Made by a program: the position numbers and the translations under genes
Notes under the pieces: model-generated
What the model saw: only the letters and a program-made list of their open reading frames with translations
Database searches by the model: none
What the model was told of the DNA's origin: nothing
DNA from: an uncultured Lachnospiraceae bacterium
Lineage (GTDB): Bacteria > Bacillota > Clostridia > Lachnospirales > Lachnospiraceae
Reading direction: 5' to 3'
Assembly: GCA_944380605.1 (NCBI GenBank)
Contig: CALWIA010000017.1
Span: 1 to 53,791 of the forward strand
DNA: 53,791 bases
Part shown: positions 8,342 to 17,433 of the stretch, piece after piece
How positions within the stretch are numbered: the first letter of the stretch is position 1
Layout of the letters: the number at the start of each line of letters is the position of its first letter

Positions 8342-8494
8342 GCGCCGAGCGCAGCTGCCGTCAGGCAGCATCTGCCTCATGCGCGAGTGCGCATCCTCAG
8401 CGGAACGTCTTTTTCGTACGATAGGAAATGAAATTTCCTATCGTATGAAAAAGAGGATGCCTCCTCCCTGCAAATGCTGTCATTTACAGGGAGG
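8342..8494 (-). other. Strongly folded 3' untranslated region behind rny
   Basis: In about 150 bases between the rny stop and its terminator there are three stacked dyads. 8463-8476 pairs with 8481-8494 (one mismatch). 8410-8429 pairs with 8433-8452 (20 positions, one G-T), and is itself enclosed by 8391-8398 pairing with 8453-8460. A GC-rich group of alternative stems lies at 8344-8390 (GCTGCC/GGCAGC at 8354-8369, overlapping AGGCAG/CTGCCT at 8363-8377). No reading frame is convincing. It could be a structured RNA or a dispersed palindromic repeat. Confidence 0.6.
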
Positions 8495-8514
8495 GGACAC
8501 CCTCTTACCCATTG

Positions 8515-10059
8515 CTACTTGGCATAATCGGTCACTCTGGATTCACGGATCACATTTACCCGAATCTGTCCCGGATACTCCATGGACTCTTCGATCTTCT
8601 TAGAAATGTTCCGTGCCATCAGCACCATGTCATCATCATTGACCTGTTCCGGAATCACCATAACGCGGACTTCCCGTCCTGCCTGAATCGCGTAGGATTT
8701 ATCCACTCCTTTGAAGGAATCGGTAATTTCCTCCAGCTGCTTCAGTCGGTTCGTATATGTTTCCAGGGTCTCTCGCCTTGCTCCGGGTCTTGCCGCCGAT
8801 ATGGTATCCGCGGCCTGTACGATGCAGGCAATCAGACTCTCCGGCTCAACATCGCCGTGGTGGGACTCTACGGAATTGACTACAACTGCCGATTCCTTGT
8901 ACTTTCTGCAGAGCTCCGCTCCCAGCTTCACGTGGGAACCCTCCACCTCGTGGTCGATGGATTTACCAATGTCATGTAATAAGCCAGCCCGCTTCGCCAT
9001 GCGGACGTCCACGCCGATCTCGGCAGCCAGCAGTCCTGCCAGCTGTGCAACCTCAACGGAATGCTTCAGCGCGTTCTGGCCATAACTGGTTCTGAATTTC
9101 ATTTTGCCCAGAAGTTTAATCAACTCCGGATGGATGCCGTGGATTCCCACCTCAAGGGCGGCCGCCTCGCCATCCTCTCTCATGTTGGCTTCTACTTCTT
9201 TCTGTGCCTTTTCTACCATTTCTTCGATTCTGGCCGGATGAATCCGTCCGTCCACAATCAGGCGTTCCAGGGCGATTCTCGCCACTTCCCGCCGTACCGG
9301 ATCAAATCCGGACAGCACTACGGCCTCCGGCGTATCGTCGATAATCAGTTCCACGCCGGTCATCGTCTCCAGCGTCCGGATGTTGCGGCCTTCTCTTCCG
9401 ATAATACGGCCCTTCATCTCATCGCTGGGCAGCTGCACCACCGATACGGTGGACTCCGCCACGTGGTCCGCCGCGCACCGCTGAATGGCGGTCACCACAT
9501 ATTCCTTGGCTTTCTTGTCCGCCTCTTCTTTGGCCCGGGCTTCCATCTCCTTGATCATCTTCGCCGTGTCATGCTTGACATCGTCTTCCACAGACTTCAG
9601 CAGATACTCTTTGGCCTGTTCCGATGTAAGACCGGAAATCCGTTCCAGTTCCTGCTGCCGTCTGCCGCGAAGTTCCTCCGCTTCCGCCAGCTTTCTGTTT
9701 AAGTTCTCTTCCTTGGATGTCATACTGGCTTCCCTGCGTTCCAGTGCTTCGGACCTCTTGTCCAGATTCTCTTCCTTGCTCAATACGCGCCGTTCATAGC
9801 GCTGAAGCTCTGCTCTTCTTTCCCTGGTTTCTTTATCCAACTCGTTTTTGGTCCGTATGGACTCTTCCTTAGCTTCCAGGAGAGCTTCTCGCTTCTTTGT
9901 CTCTGCGGTCTTCAACGCTTCATCTATGATCTCTCTCGACTTTTCTTCCGCACTGCCGATCTTGTTCTCATAGGTTTTCTTTCGGTGCGCGACCGCTAAT
10001 ACCCATGTAACCGGAATCGCGATAACTGCCGTTATCACGACGGATATTATAATTGACAC
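8515..10059 (-). CDS. rny: Ribonuclease Y
   Basis: This 514-residue protein is the membrane-anchored endoribonuclease that starts mRNA decay in Firmicutes. It has an N-terminal membrane helix (about 3-24), a long charged coiled coil to about residue 200, a KH domain ([13 protein letters not shown]) and an HD domain ([13 protein letters not shown]) that carries the metal-dependent catalytic site. The start is GTG at 10059, seven bases after AAGGAGG. The sequence AGGAG-GTG-CTCCT can fold the ribosome binding site into a five-base-pair stem. Its own promoter precedes it. Confidence 0.96.
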   Translation of the reverse strand: MSIIISVVITAVIAIPVTWVLAVAHRKKTYENKIGSAEEKSREIIDEALKTAETKKREALLEAKEESIRTKNELDKETRERRAELQRYERRVLSKEENLDKRSEALERREASMTSKEENLNRKLAEAEELRGRRQQELERISGLTSEQAKEYLLKSVEDDVKHDTAKMIKEMEARAKEEADKKAKEYVVTAIQRCAADHVAESTVSVVQLPSDEMKGRIIGREGRNIRTLETMTGVELIIDDTPEAVVLSGFDPVRREVARIALERLIVDGRIHPARIEEMVEKAQKEVEANMREDGEAAALEVGIHGIHPELIKLLGKMKFRTSYGQNALKHSVEVAQLAGLLAAEIGVDVRMAKRAGLLHDIGKSIDHEVEGSHVKLGAELCRKYKESAVVVNSVESHHGDVEPESLIACIVQAADTISAARPGARRETLETYTNRLKQLEEITDSFKGVDKSYAIQAGREVRVMVIPEQVNDDDMVLMARNISKKIEESMEYPGQIRVNVIRESRVTDYAK

Positions 10060-10108
10060 AGGAGCACCTCCTTATTTAGTTTTCATTGTACAACAATACA
10101 ACACTACA

Positions 10109-10137
10109 ATTTTAAACTGTTTTATACATTATGTCAA
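10109..10137 (-). promoter_or_regulatory. Promoter for rny
   Basis: TTGACA (10132-10137), a 17-bp spacer and TAAAAT (10109-10114) on the minus strand, about 50 bases before the GTG start. Confidence 0.8.
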
Positions 10138-10177
10138 GTATATAAGGTCCTGCCCCTGCATTCTTATGCAGTTCGCC

Positions 10178-10792
10178 TCAGAAATCGCCGTCTTCTCCAT
10201 CTCCGCCCAGCATTCGGTACACCGCTTCCCAGGAAAAGCCCTTCCGCGCCAGCGCCGCCGCCAGCTTCCCCTTTTCCTGCCGCGTCCAGGTCTCCCGGTC
10301 ATATCCCTTCTTCTGCAGGAACGCCCGGATCTGGCGGTCTTCATCCACCGGCTCCTCTTCCAGAAGGCGGCGGATCAGCTCCGGCGAAAGTCCTTTCTGC
10401 TGCAGATCGCGGCACAGCCGCTTCCGGCTCCGCTTCTCCCGGTAGGCGTCGATGTACTGCCTGCCGTACTGCTCATCGTCCAGCAGGCCCAGCCGCTTCA
10501 GCCCCTCCAGGGTATCCCGGATCACCTCCGGCGGATACATGCCTTCCTGCAGCTTCTGCGCTATCTCCCGCTCCGTCCGTCCGCAGCGTTCCAGCAGATA
10601 CAGCGCCCGCTCCTTCGCCCGTCTGGCCAGCACCTGGTCCCGGATCTCGCGCCAGGTCTCTTCGGAAAGTTCCGCGCCTTCCTCTATGCGGTACCGCCTC
10701 CGTTCTCCCGTATATAAAACAAAGGCAAAGTCCTGATCCAACAGGACTTTGCTTCTTCGTTTATCCAGGGGCACTACCGCCGTCACCCGCAT
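10178..10792 (-). CDS. recX: Regulatory protein RecX
   Basis: This 204-residue protein is a RecX-type modulator of RecA filaments, built of three-helix repeats. Segments such as YLLERCGRTEREIAQKL, LGLLDDEQYGRQYID and LARKGFSWEAVYRML match the repeat pattern. Its ATG shares one base with the recA stop (TGATG), so the two are translationally coupled and share SOS control. A small hairpin at about 10156-10171 lies between recX and the rny promoter. Confidence 0.9.
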   Translation of the reverse strand: MRVTAVVPLDKRRSKVLLDQDFAFVLYTGERRRYRIEEGAELSEETWREIRDQVLARRAKERALYLLERCGRTEREIAQKLQEGMYPPEVIRDTLEGLKRLGLLDDEQYGRQYIDAYREKRSRKRLCRDLQQKGLSPELIRRLLEEEPVDEDRQIRAFLQKKGYDRETWTRQEKGKLAAALARKGFSWEAVYRMLGGDGEDGDF

Positions 10793-11832
10793 CAGGACAC
10801 CGCCGCCGGATCCGCGGCAGACTCCGGCTGCTGTTCCGGATGCAGCCCGAAGGCCTCCCGCACCCGGTTCTCGATCTCCATGCAGACCTGGGGATTGTCC
10901 TTGAGGTAGAGCTTGGCGTTCTCCCGGCCCTGGCCGATCTTGGCTCCCTGGTACGCGTACCAGGCGCCGCTCTTCTCCACGATGTTCTCCTTCACCGCCA
11001 GATCCAGCACATCTCCCTCTTTGGAAATGCCCTGGCCGAACATGATGTCGAACTCCGCCTCTTTAAAGGGAGGCGCGATCTTGTTCTTCACCACCTTCAC
11101 GCGGACGTGGTTGCCTACCACTTCGCCGCCCTGCTTCAGGCTGTCGGTGCGGCGCACATCCATGCGGACGGAGGCATAAAACTTCAGCGCCCGGCCGCCG
11201 GTGGTGGTCTCCGGATTGCCGAACATGACGCCGATCTTCTCCCGGATCTGGTTGATGAAAATCACAGTGCAGTTGGACTTGCTGATGTGGCCGGTCAGCT
11301 TGCGCAGGGCCTGGGACATCAGCCGGGCCTGCAGGCCCACGTGGGACTCGCCCATCTCGCCGTCGATCTCCGCCTTGGGCACCAGAGCCGCCACCGAGTC
11401 TACAATCACAATGTCCACCGCGCCGGAACGGACCATGGTCTCCGTAATCTCCAGGGCCTGCTCGCCGTTGTCCGGCTGGGAAATGTACAGGTTGTCAATA
11501 TCTACGCCGATATTCCTGGCGTACACCGGATCCAGCGCGTGCTCCGCGTCAATAAAACCGGCGATGCCGCCCCGCTTCTGCACCTCGGCCACCATGTGGA
11601 GCGCCACCGTCGTCTTGCCGCTGGACTCCGGGCCGTAAATCTCAATCACCCGTCCTTTGGGGATCCCGCCCAGTCCCAGCGCCAGATCCAGGCTCAGGGA
11701 ACCGGTGGGCACCGTCTCTATATTCATATTGGCTCCGGAATCGCCCAGCTTCATCACAGAGCCCTTGCCGTACGCCTTCTCAATCTGTGTCAGGGCCGCG
11801 TCCAGGGCCTTCATCTTCTCTTCTCTGTTCAT
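10792..11832 (-). CDS. recA: Recombinase RecA
   Basis: This 346-residue protein is the strand-exchange ATPase of homologous recombination and the SOS co-protease. Walker A GPESSGKT is at residues 67-74, followed by the usual core. The C-terminal tail is Ala/Pro/Glu-rich. I chose the ATG at 11832 because GGAGG lies just upstream and the product starts [14 protein letters not shown]. The 22 extra codons in the open frame overlap the promoter and SOS box. No intein or insertion is seen. Confidence 0.98.
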   Translation of the reverse strand: MNREEKMKALDAALTQIEKAYGKGSVMKLGDSGANMNIETVPTGSLSLDLALGLGGIPKGRVIEIYGPESSGKTTVALHMVAEVQKRGGIAGFIDAEHALDPVYARNIGVDIDNLYISQPDNGEQALEITETMVRSGAVDIVIVDSVAALVPKAEIDGEMGESHVGLQARLMSQALRKLTGHISKSNCTVIFINQIREKIGVMFGNPETTTGGRALKFYASVRMDVRRTDSLKQGGEVVGNHVRVKVVKNKIAPPFKEAEFDIMFGQGISKEGDVLDLAVKENIVEKSGAWYAYQGAKIGQGRENAKLYLKDNPQVCMEIENRVREAFGLHPEQQPESAADPAAVS

Positions 11833-11846
11833 AGCTTCCTCCAATA

Positions 11847-11898
11847 CGAACAAATGTTCTCTTTTCCTAATCATAATATACTTTCCGCCGGCTGTCAA
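11847..11898 (-). promoter_or_regulatory. recA promoter with LexA (SOS) box
   Basis: The minus strand has TTGACA (11893-11898), a 17-bp spacer and TATGAT (11870-11875). Starting a few bases after the expected transcript start is AGAACATTTGTTCG (11847-11860), which fits the Firmicutes LexA site (GAAC-N4-GTTC). LexA repression of recA-recX follows from this. Confidence 0.92.
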
Positions 11899-11932
11899 GA
11901 CGCCTTCCCGGGAAAAAGCGCCGGAACCGGCA

Positions 11933-11959
11933 GCAGCACAGCCGCGCCGGCTGTGCTGC
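11933..11959 (-). terminator. Hairpin after aspS, probable terminator
   Basis: An 11-bp perfect stem (11933-11943 with 11949-11959) is followed on the minus strand by a second small stem (GCCGG/CCGGC) and then CTTTTTCCC. The T-run is not directly next to the main stem, so efficiency is uncertain. The gap 11899-12049 holds nothing else I can identify. Confidence 0.6.
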
Positions 11960-12049
11960 CATAGAAAAAGTATATCATGTCCGTCTGGGAAAAGGAAGCG
12001 CTGATTTTGACAGGTTCCGGCCCATGCCGCCTGTCCCGGAAGGTCCGGA

Positions 12050-13846
12050 TTACGGTTCCGCGCCTTCCTCCCGCACCTGGATGCCCAGTTCCTTCAGCTG
12101 TTTTTCCTCCACCGGACCGGGGGCTTCCGTCATCAGGCAGGAAGCGTCCTTGACCTTGGGGAAGGCGATGACGTCGCGGATGCTGTCGGCGCCTACCATC
12201 AGCATGGCCACCCGGTCCATGCCGTAGGCCAGTCCCGCATGAGGCGGAACGCCGTATTTGAAGGCCTCCAGCAGGAAGCCGAACTGTTCTTTCGCCCGCT
12301 CCGGCGTAAAGCCCAGCACCTCAAACATCTTGGACTGGATGTCGCTCTGATGGATCCGGACGGAACCGCCGCCCAGTTCGGTGCCGTTGAGCACGATATC
12401 GTAAGCCTTGGCCCGGACCGCGCCGGGATCCGTATCGATCAGATGCCAGTCTTCTTCCATGGGCATGGTGAAGGGATGGTGCATGGCCACATACCGGTTC
12501 TCTTCCTCCGAGTATTCCAGCAGCGGGAACTCCGTCACCCACAAGAATTTAAAGTCGTCTTTCTTCAGCAGGCCCTGCTGTCTGGCCAGTTCCAGCCGCA
12601 GATTGCCCAGCACGTCCCAGACTACTTTGTTTTTGTCGGCGGCAAACAGCAGCAGGTCTCCCGGCTCGCCTTCCATGGCGTCCGCCAGGGCCTTTAACTG
12701 TTCTTCCGTCATAAATTTGGAGAAGGACGCCTTGTAGGTTCCATCCTCGTGGATCGACAGATACGCCAGGCCTTTGGCGCCGAAATCTTTGGCATAATCC
12801 ACCAGCCGGTCAATCTGCTTTCTGGGCATGGCGCCCTGTCCCTTGGCGTTGATGCCGCGGACGGAGCCGCCGTTTTCCAGCGCGCCGGTAAACACGCCGA
12901 AGCCGCAGTCCCGCACCACGTCCGAAACGTCCTTCAGTTCCATGCCGAACCGCATATCCGGTTTGTCGGAGCCGAAGCGGTTCATGGCCTCTTTCCAGGT
13001 CATCCGCGGAATGGGCAGCGGAATCTCCACGCCCAGCAGTTCCTGAAACAGCTTGTGCAGCAGGCGCTCGTTGACGTCGATGACGTCGTCTACGTCCACA
13101 AAGGAAAGCTCCATATCGATCTGGGTAAATTCCGGCTGCCGGTCCGCCCGCAGGTCCTCGTCCCGGTAGCAGCGGGCAATCTGGAAGTAGCGGTCATAGC
13201 CGGAGCACATCAGCAGCTGTTTGAACAGCTGCGGCGACTGGGGCAGGGCGTAAAAAGAGCCGGGATGCACACGGCTGGGCACCAGGTAGTCTCTGGCTCC
13301 CTCCGGCGTGCTCTTGATCAGCGTCGGCGTCTCAATTTCCAGGAATCCTTCTTCCGCCAGAAACTGTCTCGTCAGAATGGCGATGCGGCTGCGGAACATC
13401 AGATTCCGCTGCAGATCCGGCCGGCGCAGGTCCAGATAGCGGTATTTTAACCGCAGTTCTTCCTTGGTTCTGGAATTTTCCTCAATGGGGAAAGGCGGCG
13501 TCTCGGATTCCGACAGGATCCGAAGAGACGCGGCCCGCACCTCGATGGCGCCGGTGGCCAGGTTTTCATTAACGGCGCCGGAACGGGCCTCCACCCGTCC
13601 CGTAACCGCGATGACAAATTCGCTGCGCAGCTTTTCCGCCTTGGAAAAGCTCTCCGCGCCGCAGTCATTTTCCTCAAAAATAATCTGCAGAATGCCGGTG
13701 CGGTCTCTCAAATCCACAAAAATGATGCCGCCCTTGTTTCTGCTCTTCTGCACCCAGCCCATGACCGTCACTTCCCGGCCGATGTCCGCGGTGCTCACTT
13801 CCGTACAGCGATGGGAACGTTTCAGTCCCCGCATTGACTCTGCCAT
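12050..13846 (-). CDS. aspS: Aspartyl-tRNA synthetase
   Basis: This 598-residue protein has the bacterial AspRS layout. An N-terminal OB-fold anticodon-binding domain (about 18-105, [13 protein letters not shown]) is followed by the class II catalytic core with motif 2 ([20 protein letters not shown]), the bacterial insertion domain, and motif 3 near the C-terminus ([13 protein letters not shown]). It charges tRNA-Asp with aspartate. A tRNA-Asp gene is also in the window. Only 21 bases separate it from hisS upstream, so the two form one operon. AGGAG precedes the ATG. Confidence 0.97.
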   Translation of the reverse strand: MAESMRGLKRSHRCTEVSTADIGREVTVMGWVQKSRNKGGIIFVDLRDRTGILQIIFEENDCGAESFSKAEKLRSEFVIAVTGRVEARSGAVNENLATGAIEVRAASLRILSESETPPFPIEENSRTKEELRLKYRYLDLRRPDLQRNLMFRSRIAILTRQFLAEEGFLEIETPTLIKSTPEGARDYLVPSRVHPGSFYALPQSPQLFKQLLMCSGYDRYFQIARCYRDEDLRADRQPEFTQIDMELSFVDVDDVIDVNERLLHKLFQELLGVEIPLPIPRMTWKEAMNRFGSDKPDMRFGMELKDVSDVVRDCGFGVFTGALENGGSVRGINAKGQGAMPRKQIDRLVDYAKDFGAKGLAYLSIHEDGTYKASFSKFMTEEQLKALADAMEGEPGDLLLFAADKNKVVWDVLGNLRLELARQQGLLKKDDFKFLWVTEFPLLEYSEEENRYVAMHHPFTMPMEEDWHLIDTDPGAVRAKAYDIVLNGTELGGGSVRIHQSDIQSKMFEVLGFTPERAKEQFGFLLEAFKYGVPPHAGLAYGMDRVAMLMVGADSIRDVIAFPKVKDASCLMTEAPGPVEEKQLKELGIQVREEGAEP

Positions 13847-13867
13847 GATTTCTCTCCTTCGCCTTTT

Positions 13868-15133
13868 TTATCCTTTCAGCGCTTCTTTATAAAATTCCAC
13901 AAATTCCGTGTAGCCTTCTTTTCCCAGCTGTTCCTTCTGGAACTTCTTGTTTTTGTTCATCTGGGACACCAGCACGCAGACGCCTGTTTTCCGTTCTTCC
14001 ATGGCCTGCTTTAAAATCTGCCGCATCCGGCTGTTGTCCATGCCCTTTTCCACCAGATAGGCTTTTTTCTGCGCGGTGCCCGGCACCTGGCCGCCCTGGT
14101 CCATGAGAATGGTGACAATGCGCTCAAAGCCAATGGAAAATCCGCAGGCCGGCGTATCCGTGCCGGTAAACTTGCCGATCATCTTGTCGTAGCGGCCGCC
14201 GCCTGCCACGGAACCGCCGAAGCCTTCCATGGATACCTCGAAAATGGTTCCGGTATAGTAGGACATGCCCCGCACCAGCGTCGGGTCAAACTGCAGCGCG
14301 AATTTAGTCTCCGACGCGCCGGATACCGTCTCCATGATCTGGGACAGGTTCTCCGCCGTACCCGGCTCCAGAGACGCGCCCAGCTGTTCTCCCAGCTTCC
14401 GCACGGCGTCCGCGTCGGTACCAGCCTGGTCAAACAGCGCCAGATACCGGTCGGTCTGCTCTGCGCCGCAGCCGTTTTCCAGCAGCTCCGTCCGAACGCC
14501 GTCCCGGCCGATCTTATCCATTTTATCCAGGGTGATAAACACCGAATCCAGCTGTTCCTCGGCGAATCCGCAGTACAGGGCCATGCCCTTTAAAATCCGC
14601 CGGTCGTTGATGCGCACCGTAAAGGAGTTGTCCGGGCAGATCCGGCCCAGCGCCGTGGTGGTGGCCAGAATCAGTTCGATCTCCGCCAGATTGGTGGGGT
14701 CGCCCAGAATGTCGATGTCGCACTGGACAAACTGGCGGAACCGCCCTTTCTGCGGCCGGTCCGCTCTCCAGACACTTCCCATCTGCAGCGCCTTAAACGG
14801 CGACGGCAGCTGGGCCGCGTTGTTGGCGTAGTAGCGGGACAGCGGCAGCGTCAGGTCATAGCGCAGGCCTCCGTCCACCAGGTCATTTTCCGTCTCCGCC
14901 TCGGCAAGGTTCAGCTTCTCGCCCCGCTTCAGAATCTTAAAAATCAGCTTTTCATTGTCTCCGCCCTGTTTGCTGGTGAGATTTTCAATGTGCTCCACGC
15001 AGGGCGTGTCGATCTGGGAAAAGCCGAATCCCCGGTACGTCTCCCTGATCTGATTCATCACAAAATCCCGGACCTGCATCTCCGCGGGCAGGATGTCCTT
15101 CATGCCGGTAACCGGCTTCTTTTTCAGTGCCAT
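13868..15133 (-). CDS. hisS: Histidyl-tRNA synthetase
   Basis: This 421-residue class II synthetase shows the HisRS motif RYDLTLPLSRY, motif 2 (WRADRPQKGRFRQFVQCDIDILG), the histidine-binding segment LVRGMSYYTG and motif 3 (ACGFSIGFERI). The C-terminal anticodon domain follows. Its promoter lies in the end of hemZ. The leader is under 50 bases, too short for a T-box. Confidence 0.97.
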   Translation of the reverse strand: MALKKKPVTGMKDILPAEMQVRDFVMNQIRETYRGFGFSQIDTPCVEHIENLTSKQGGDNEKLIFKILKRGEKLNLAEAETENDLVDGGLRYDLTLPLSRYYANNAAQLPSPFKALQMGSVWRADRPQKGRFRQFVQCDIDILGDPTNLAEIELILATTTALGRICPDNSFTVRINDRRILKGMALYCGFAEEQLDSVFITLDKMDKIGRDGVRTELLENGCGAEQTDRYLALFDQAGTDADAVRKLGEQLGASLEPGTAENLSQIMETVSGASETKFALQFDPTLVRGMSYYTGTIFEVSMEGFGGSVAGGGRYDKMIGKFTGTDTPACGFSIGFERIVTILMDQGGQVPGTAQKKAYLVEKGMDNSRMRQILKQAMEERKTGVCVLVSQMNKNKKFQKEQLGKEGYTEFVEFYKEALKG

Positions 15134-15179
15134 GGTATTCTCCTGTATCTGCTGGGTTTTCCTCGTATTTTTCGTAACG

Positions 15180-15208
15180 ATTATACTATTCCGTCAATTA
15201 AATAGCAA
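15180..15208 (-). promoter_or_regulatory. Promoter for hisS-aspS
   Basis: TTGCTA (15203-15208), a 17-bp spacer and TATAAT (15180-15185) on the minus strand, overlapping the last codons of hemZ. Confidence 0.7.
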
Positions 15209-16693
15209 TGCTTTTTTTCGCTCCAGCATCTCGTCGATCCGTTCTATATACTGTTCCACATTTTTGACATTTTCCGTGCGCTCTACCCGGTTTTCCGCCG
15301 GAAATACCCGCTTGGTGGCGGTGCCGGCGCCGCATCCGATGATGGTCTGCTTCTCTTCCATGATCAGGATGTTGTACAGGCAGGCTTTCCCCGGCGCGGC
15401 ATAGCCCACGTTTTCAAAATTGCCGGCCATGTTCTTCTGCCGGTAGAGGTAGTAGGGCGTCAGCCCCATTTCACCGGCGCAGCGGGAGGTCAGATCGATC
15501 ATCTCCTGGGTGTTGACAATTTTCAGGTCTTTATAGACCTCTTTCATGGTGTTGAGCCGCGCCGCCCGCTTGATGGCCAGGGAATGCACCGTCAGGCTGT
15601 CCGGAGCCAGCCGGCGGATCTGCTCCATGGTGGAAGCCACATCTTCCAGCTCCTCCTGGGGAAGCCCGATGATCAGGTCCATATTGATATTGTCAAACCC
15701 CAGGTTTCTGGCCAGGCGGAATTTGTCTTTGACCTCTTCCACCGTGTGCCGGCGGCCGATAAGGTCCAGGGTCTTCTGCTGCATGGTCTGGGGATTTATG
15801 GAAATCCGGGTGACGCCGTGGCGCCTGAGCACCTGCAGCTTTTCTTCTGTAATGCTGTCCGGCCGGCCGGCCTCCACCGTAAATTCCCGAACCTGTTTCA
15901 TGTCAAACAGGGTTTCCAGCTTGTTCAGCAGCCGCTCCAGATCCTCCGCGCACAGCGACGTAGGCGTACCCCCGCCGAAATACACCGTATCCGGCGGACA
16001 GCCCTTTTTGCGGGCGGCCACATATGCCAGCTCCTTTTCCAGCGCATCCAGATACAGGCCGGTGCGCCCCTCCCATTTTCCAATGGGGTAAGAAGTAAAG
16101 GAGCAGTACAGGCAGGTGGTGGGACAGAAGGGAATGCCCACATACAGGCTGTAGCCGTTTTCATAGTTCAGTCCCGACAGAAGCCGCTGTTCCCGCAGCG
16201 CCGTTTCCACACTCAGACGGATTTTTTCATCGGAAGCAAAATAATTCCGTTTCATATAAGCGGCGATTTCCTCCCGGCCCATGCCTTCTTCCAGCCGGGT
16301 CAGAGCGATTTTCACCGGCCGTATGCCGGTGAGAGAACCCCAGGGCAGTTCCCGTCCGGTGCAGCATACCAGCAGGGCGTACATCCGCCGCTTCAGGCGG
16401 TTTTTGGTCTCGGTCCGGCTTTCCGGCACTGCCTGCACCGGCTCCGCTCTGTGTTCGATTTCCCAGGCCAGTTCCGGCACCGGAAGAAAGCCTTCCGGCC
16501 GCAGGTCGTCTCTGGCGTCCGGTCCAAACAGCCGCAGGCTCCAGGCGGTCCCGTCTTCGTTTTTTTCTCCTTCCACCCCCAGGCGGCACTCCGGATCCTG
16601 CTGGTAGGAAAAGGATTCTCCCGGGAAAAAGGCCATCAGCAGTTCTCTGATATCCTGTTCAAATGCGTTGTCATTTAACCGTATTTCTATCAT
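15194..16693 (-). CDS. hemZ: HemZ-type radical SAM protein (coproporphyrinogen III dehydrogenase family)
   Basis: This 499-residue protein has a radical SAM core with the [4Fe-4S] cysteines Cys190, Cys194 and Cys197 in the HemN-like order FCPTTCLYCSF. The following PDTVYFGGGTPTSL segment binds SAM. An extra N-terminal domain of about 170 residues and the C-terminal part fit HemZ of Bacillus rather than HemN. The family is linked to oxygen-independent porphyrin oxidation. No other haem genes are nearby, so the exact substrate is uncertain. It follows the MBL gene and relA in a likely operon. Confidence 0.88.
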   Translation of the reverse strand: MIEIRLNDNAFEQDIRELLMAFFPGESFSYQQDPECRLGVEGEKNEDGTAWSLRLFGPDARDDLRPEGFLPVPELAWEIEHRAEPVQAVPESRTETKNRLKRRMYALLVCCTGRELPWGSLTGIRPVKIALTRLEEGMGREEIAAYMKRNYFASDEKIRLSVETALREQRLLSGLNYENGYSLYVGIPFCPTTCLYCSFTSYPIGKWEGRTGLYLDALEKELAYVAARKKGCPPDTVYFGGGTPTSLCAEDLERLLNKLETLFDMKQVREFTVEAGRPDSITEEKLQVLRRHGVTRISINPQTMQQKTLDLIGRRHTVEEVKDKFRLARNLGFDNINMDLIIGLPQEELEDVASTMEQIRRLAPDSLTVHSLAIKRAARLNTMKEVYKDLKIVNTQEMIDLTSRCAGEMGLTPYYLYRQKNMAGNFENVGYAAPGKACLYNILIMEEKQTIIGCGAGTATKRVFPAENRVERTENVKNVEQYIERIDEMLERKKALLFN

Positions 16694-16732
16694 TTTTTGT
16701 TTCTCCGTCTCTGCTTCCTGCCGCCCGGCGCC

Positions 16733-17413
16733 TTACACAAACCGCGCCGCCGGGTTGTATTTCTTTTCGTGGCCGATCCGCGTCGTCTCCCCATGTCCCG
16801 GCCATACCCGGGTCTCCTCCGGAAGGGCAAATACCACCTCCGTCAGAGAGTTGATAATGGCGGACGAACTGCCGGTGGGCAGGTCTGTACGCCCGTAGGA
16901 TTCATAAAACAGCGTGTCGCCGGAAAACAGCAGCCCCTCTTCTTCTATATAATAGCAGACGCTGCCTGCCGTATGGCCCGGCGTATGCAGCACCTTCCAG
17001 TCCGCGGACAGCAGAGAAACCGTCTCTTTGTTCCGCAGCCAGCGGTCCGCCGTCAGCGATACCGGATCCCCCGCCATGGGGCTCAGATTCAGATCCGGAT
17101 CCCGCAGCATTCCCATTTCCGCCTCTCCCGCGTAAATGGGAATCTGAAAATGTTCCCGCAGCTCTCCCGCCGCCAGCAGGTGGTCGAAATGGCCGTGGGT
17201 CAGCAGGATGGCCTGGGGCTGAATCCCCAGCTGCAGGCACTGGTGCTCCACATAAGCGGCGTTGTCGCCGGGATCGATAATCACCCCCGGCCGGGTTCCC
17301 TCCGGTCCGGTCCCGGCCTCATCCCGGTACACAAGATAACAGTTGGTGCTGATCATACCTACTACACAGGTTCGGATCTTCCATCCGTTCATGATTTCCT
17401 CCTTCCGCGGCAA
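16733..17413 (-). CDS. Metallo-beta-lactamase fold hydrolase (glyoxalase II-like)
   Basis: This 226-residue cytoplasmic protein has the metal-binding motif THGHFDH, then HTPGHTAGS, then the bridging Asp in SGDTLF, and a final WPGHGETT histidine. All metal ligands of a binuclear glyoxalase II/YcbL-like hydrolase are therefore present. It lies between relA and hemZ on the same strand with short gaps (20 and 39 bases), suggesting co-transcription. A thioester hydrolase role is inferred from the family. Confidence 0.88.
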   Translation of the reverse strand: MPRKEEIMNGWKIRTCVVGMISTNCYLVYRDEAGTGPEGTRPGVIIDPGDNAAYVEHQCLQLGIQPQAILLTHGHFDHLLAAGELREHFQIPIYAGEAEMGMLRDPDLNLSPMAGDPVSLTADRWLRNKETVSLLSADWKVLHTPGHTAGSVCYYIEEEGLLFSGDTLFYESYGRTDLPTGSSSAIINSLTEVVFALPEETRVWPGHGETTRIGHEKKYNPAARFV

Positions 17414-17433
17414 AGAGAAAGCAGGTCAGCTTT

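Noticed and set aside
8342..8500. CRISPR array behind rny
   Set aside because: The units are inverted repeats of differing sequence, not regular direct repeats with spacers.
15134..15193. T-box riboswitch before hisS
   Set aside because: The leader is under 50 bases and no T-box sequence or terminator is present.
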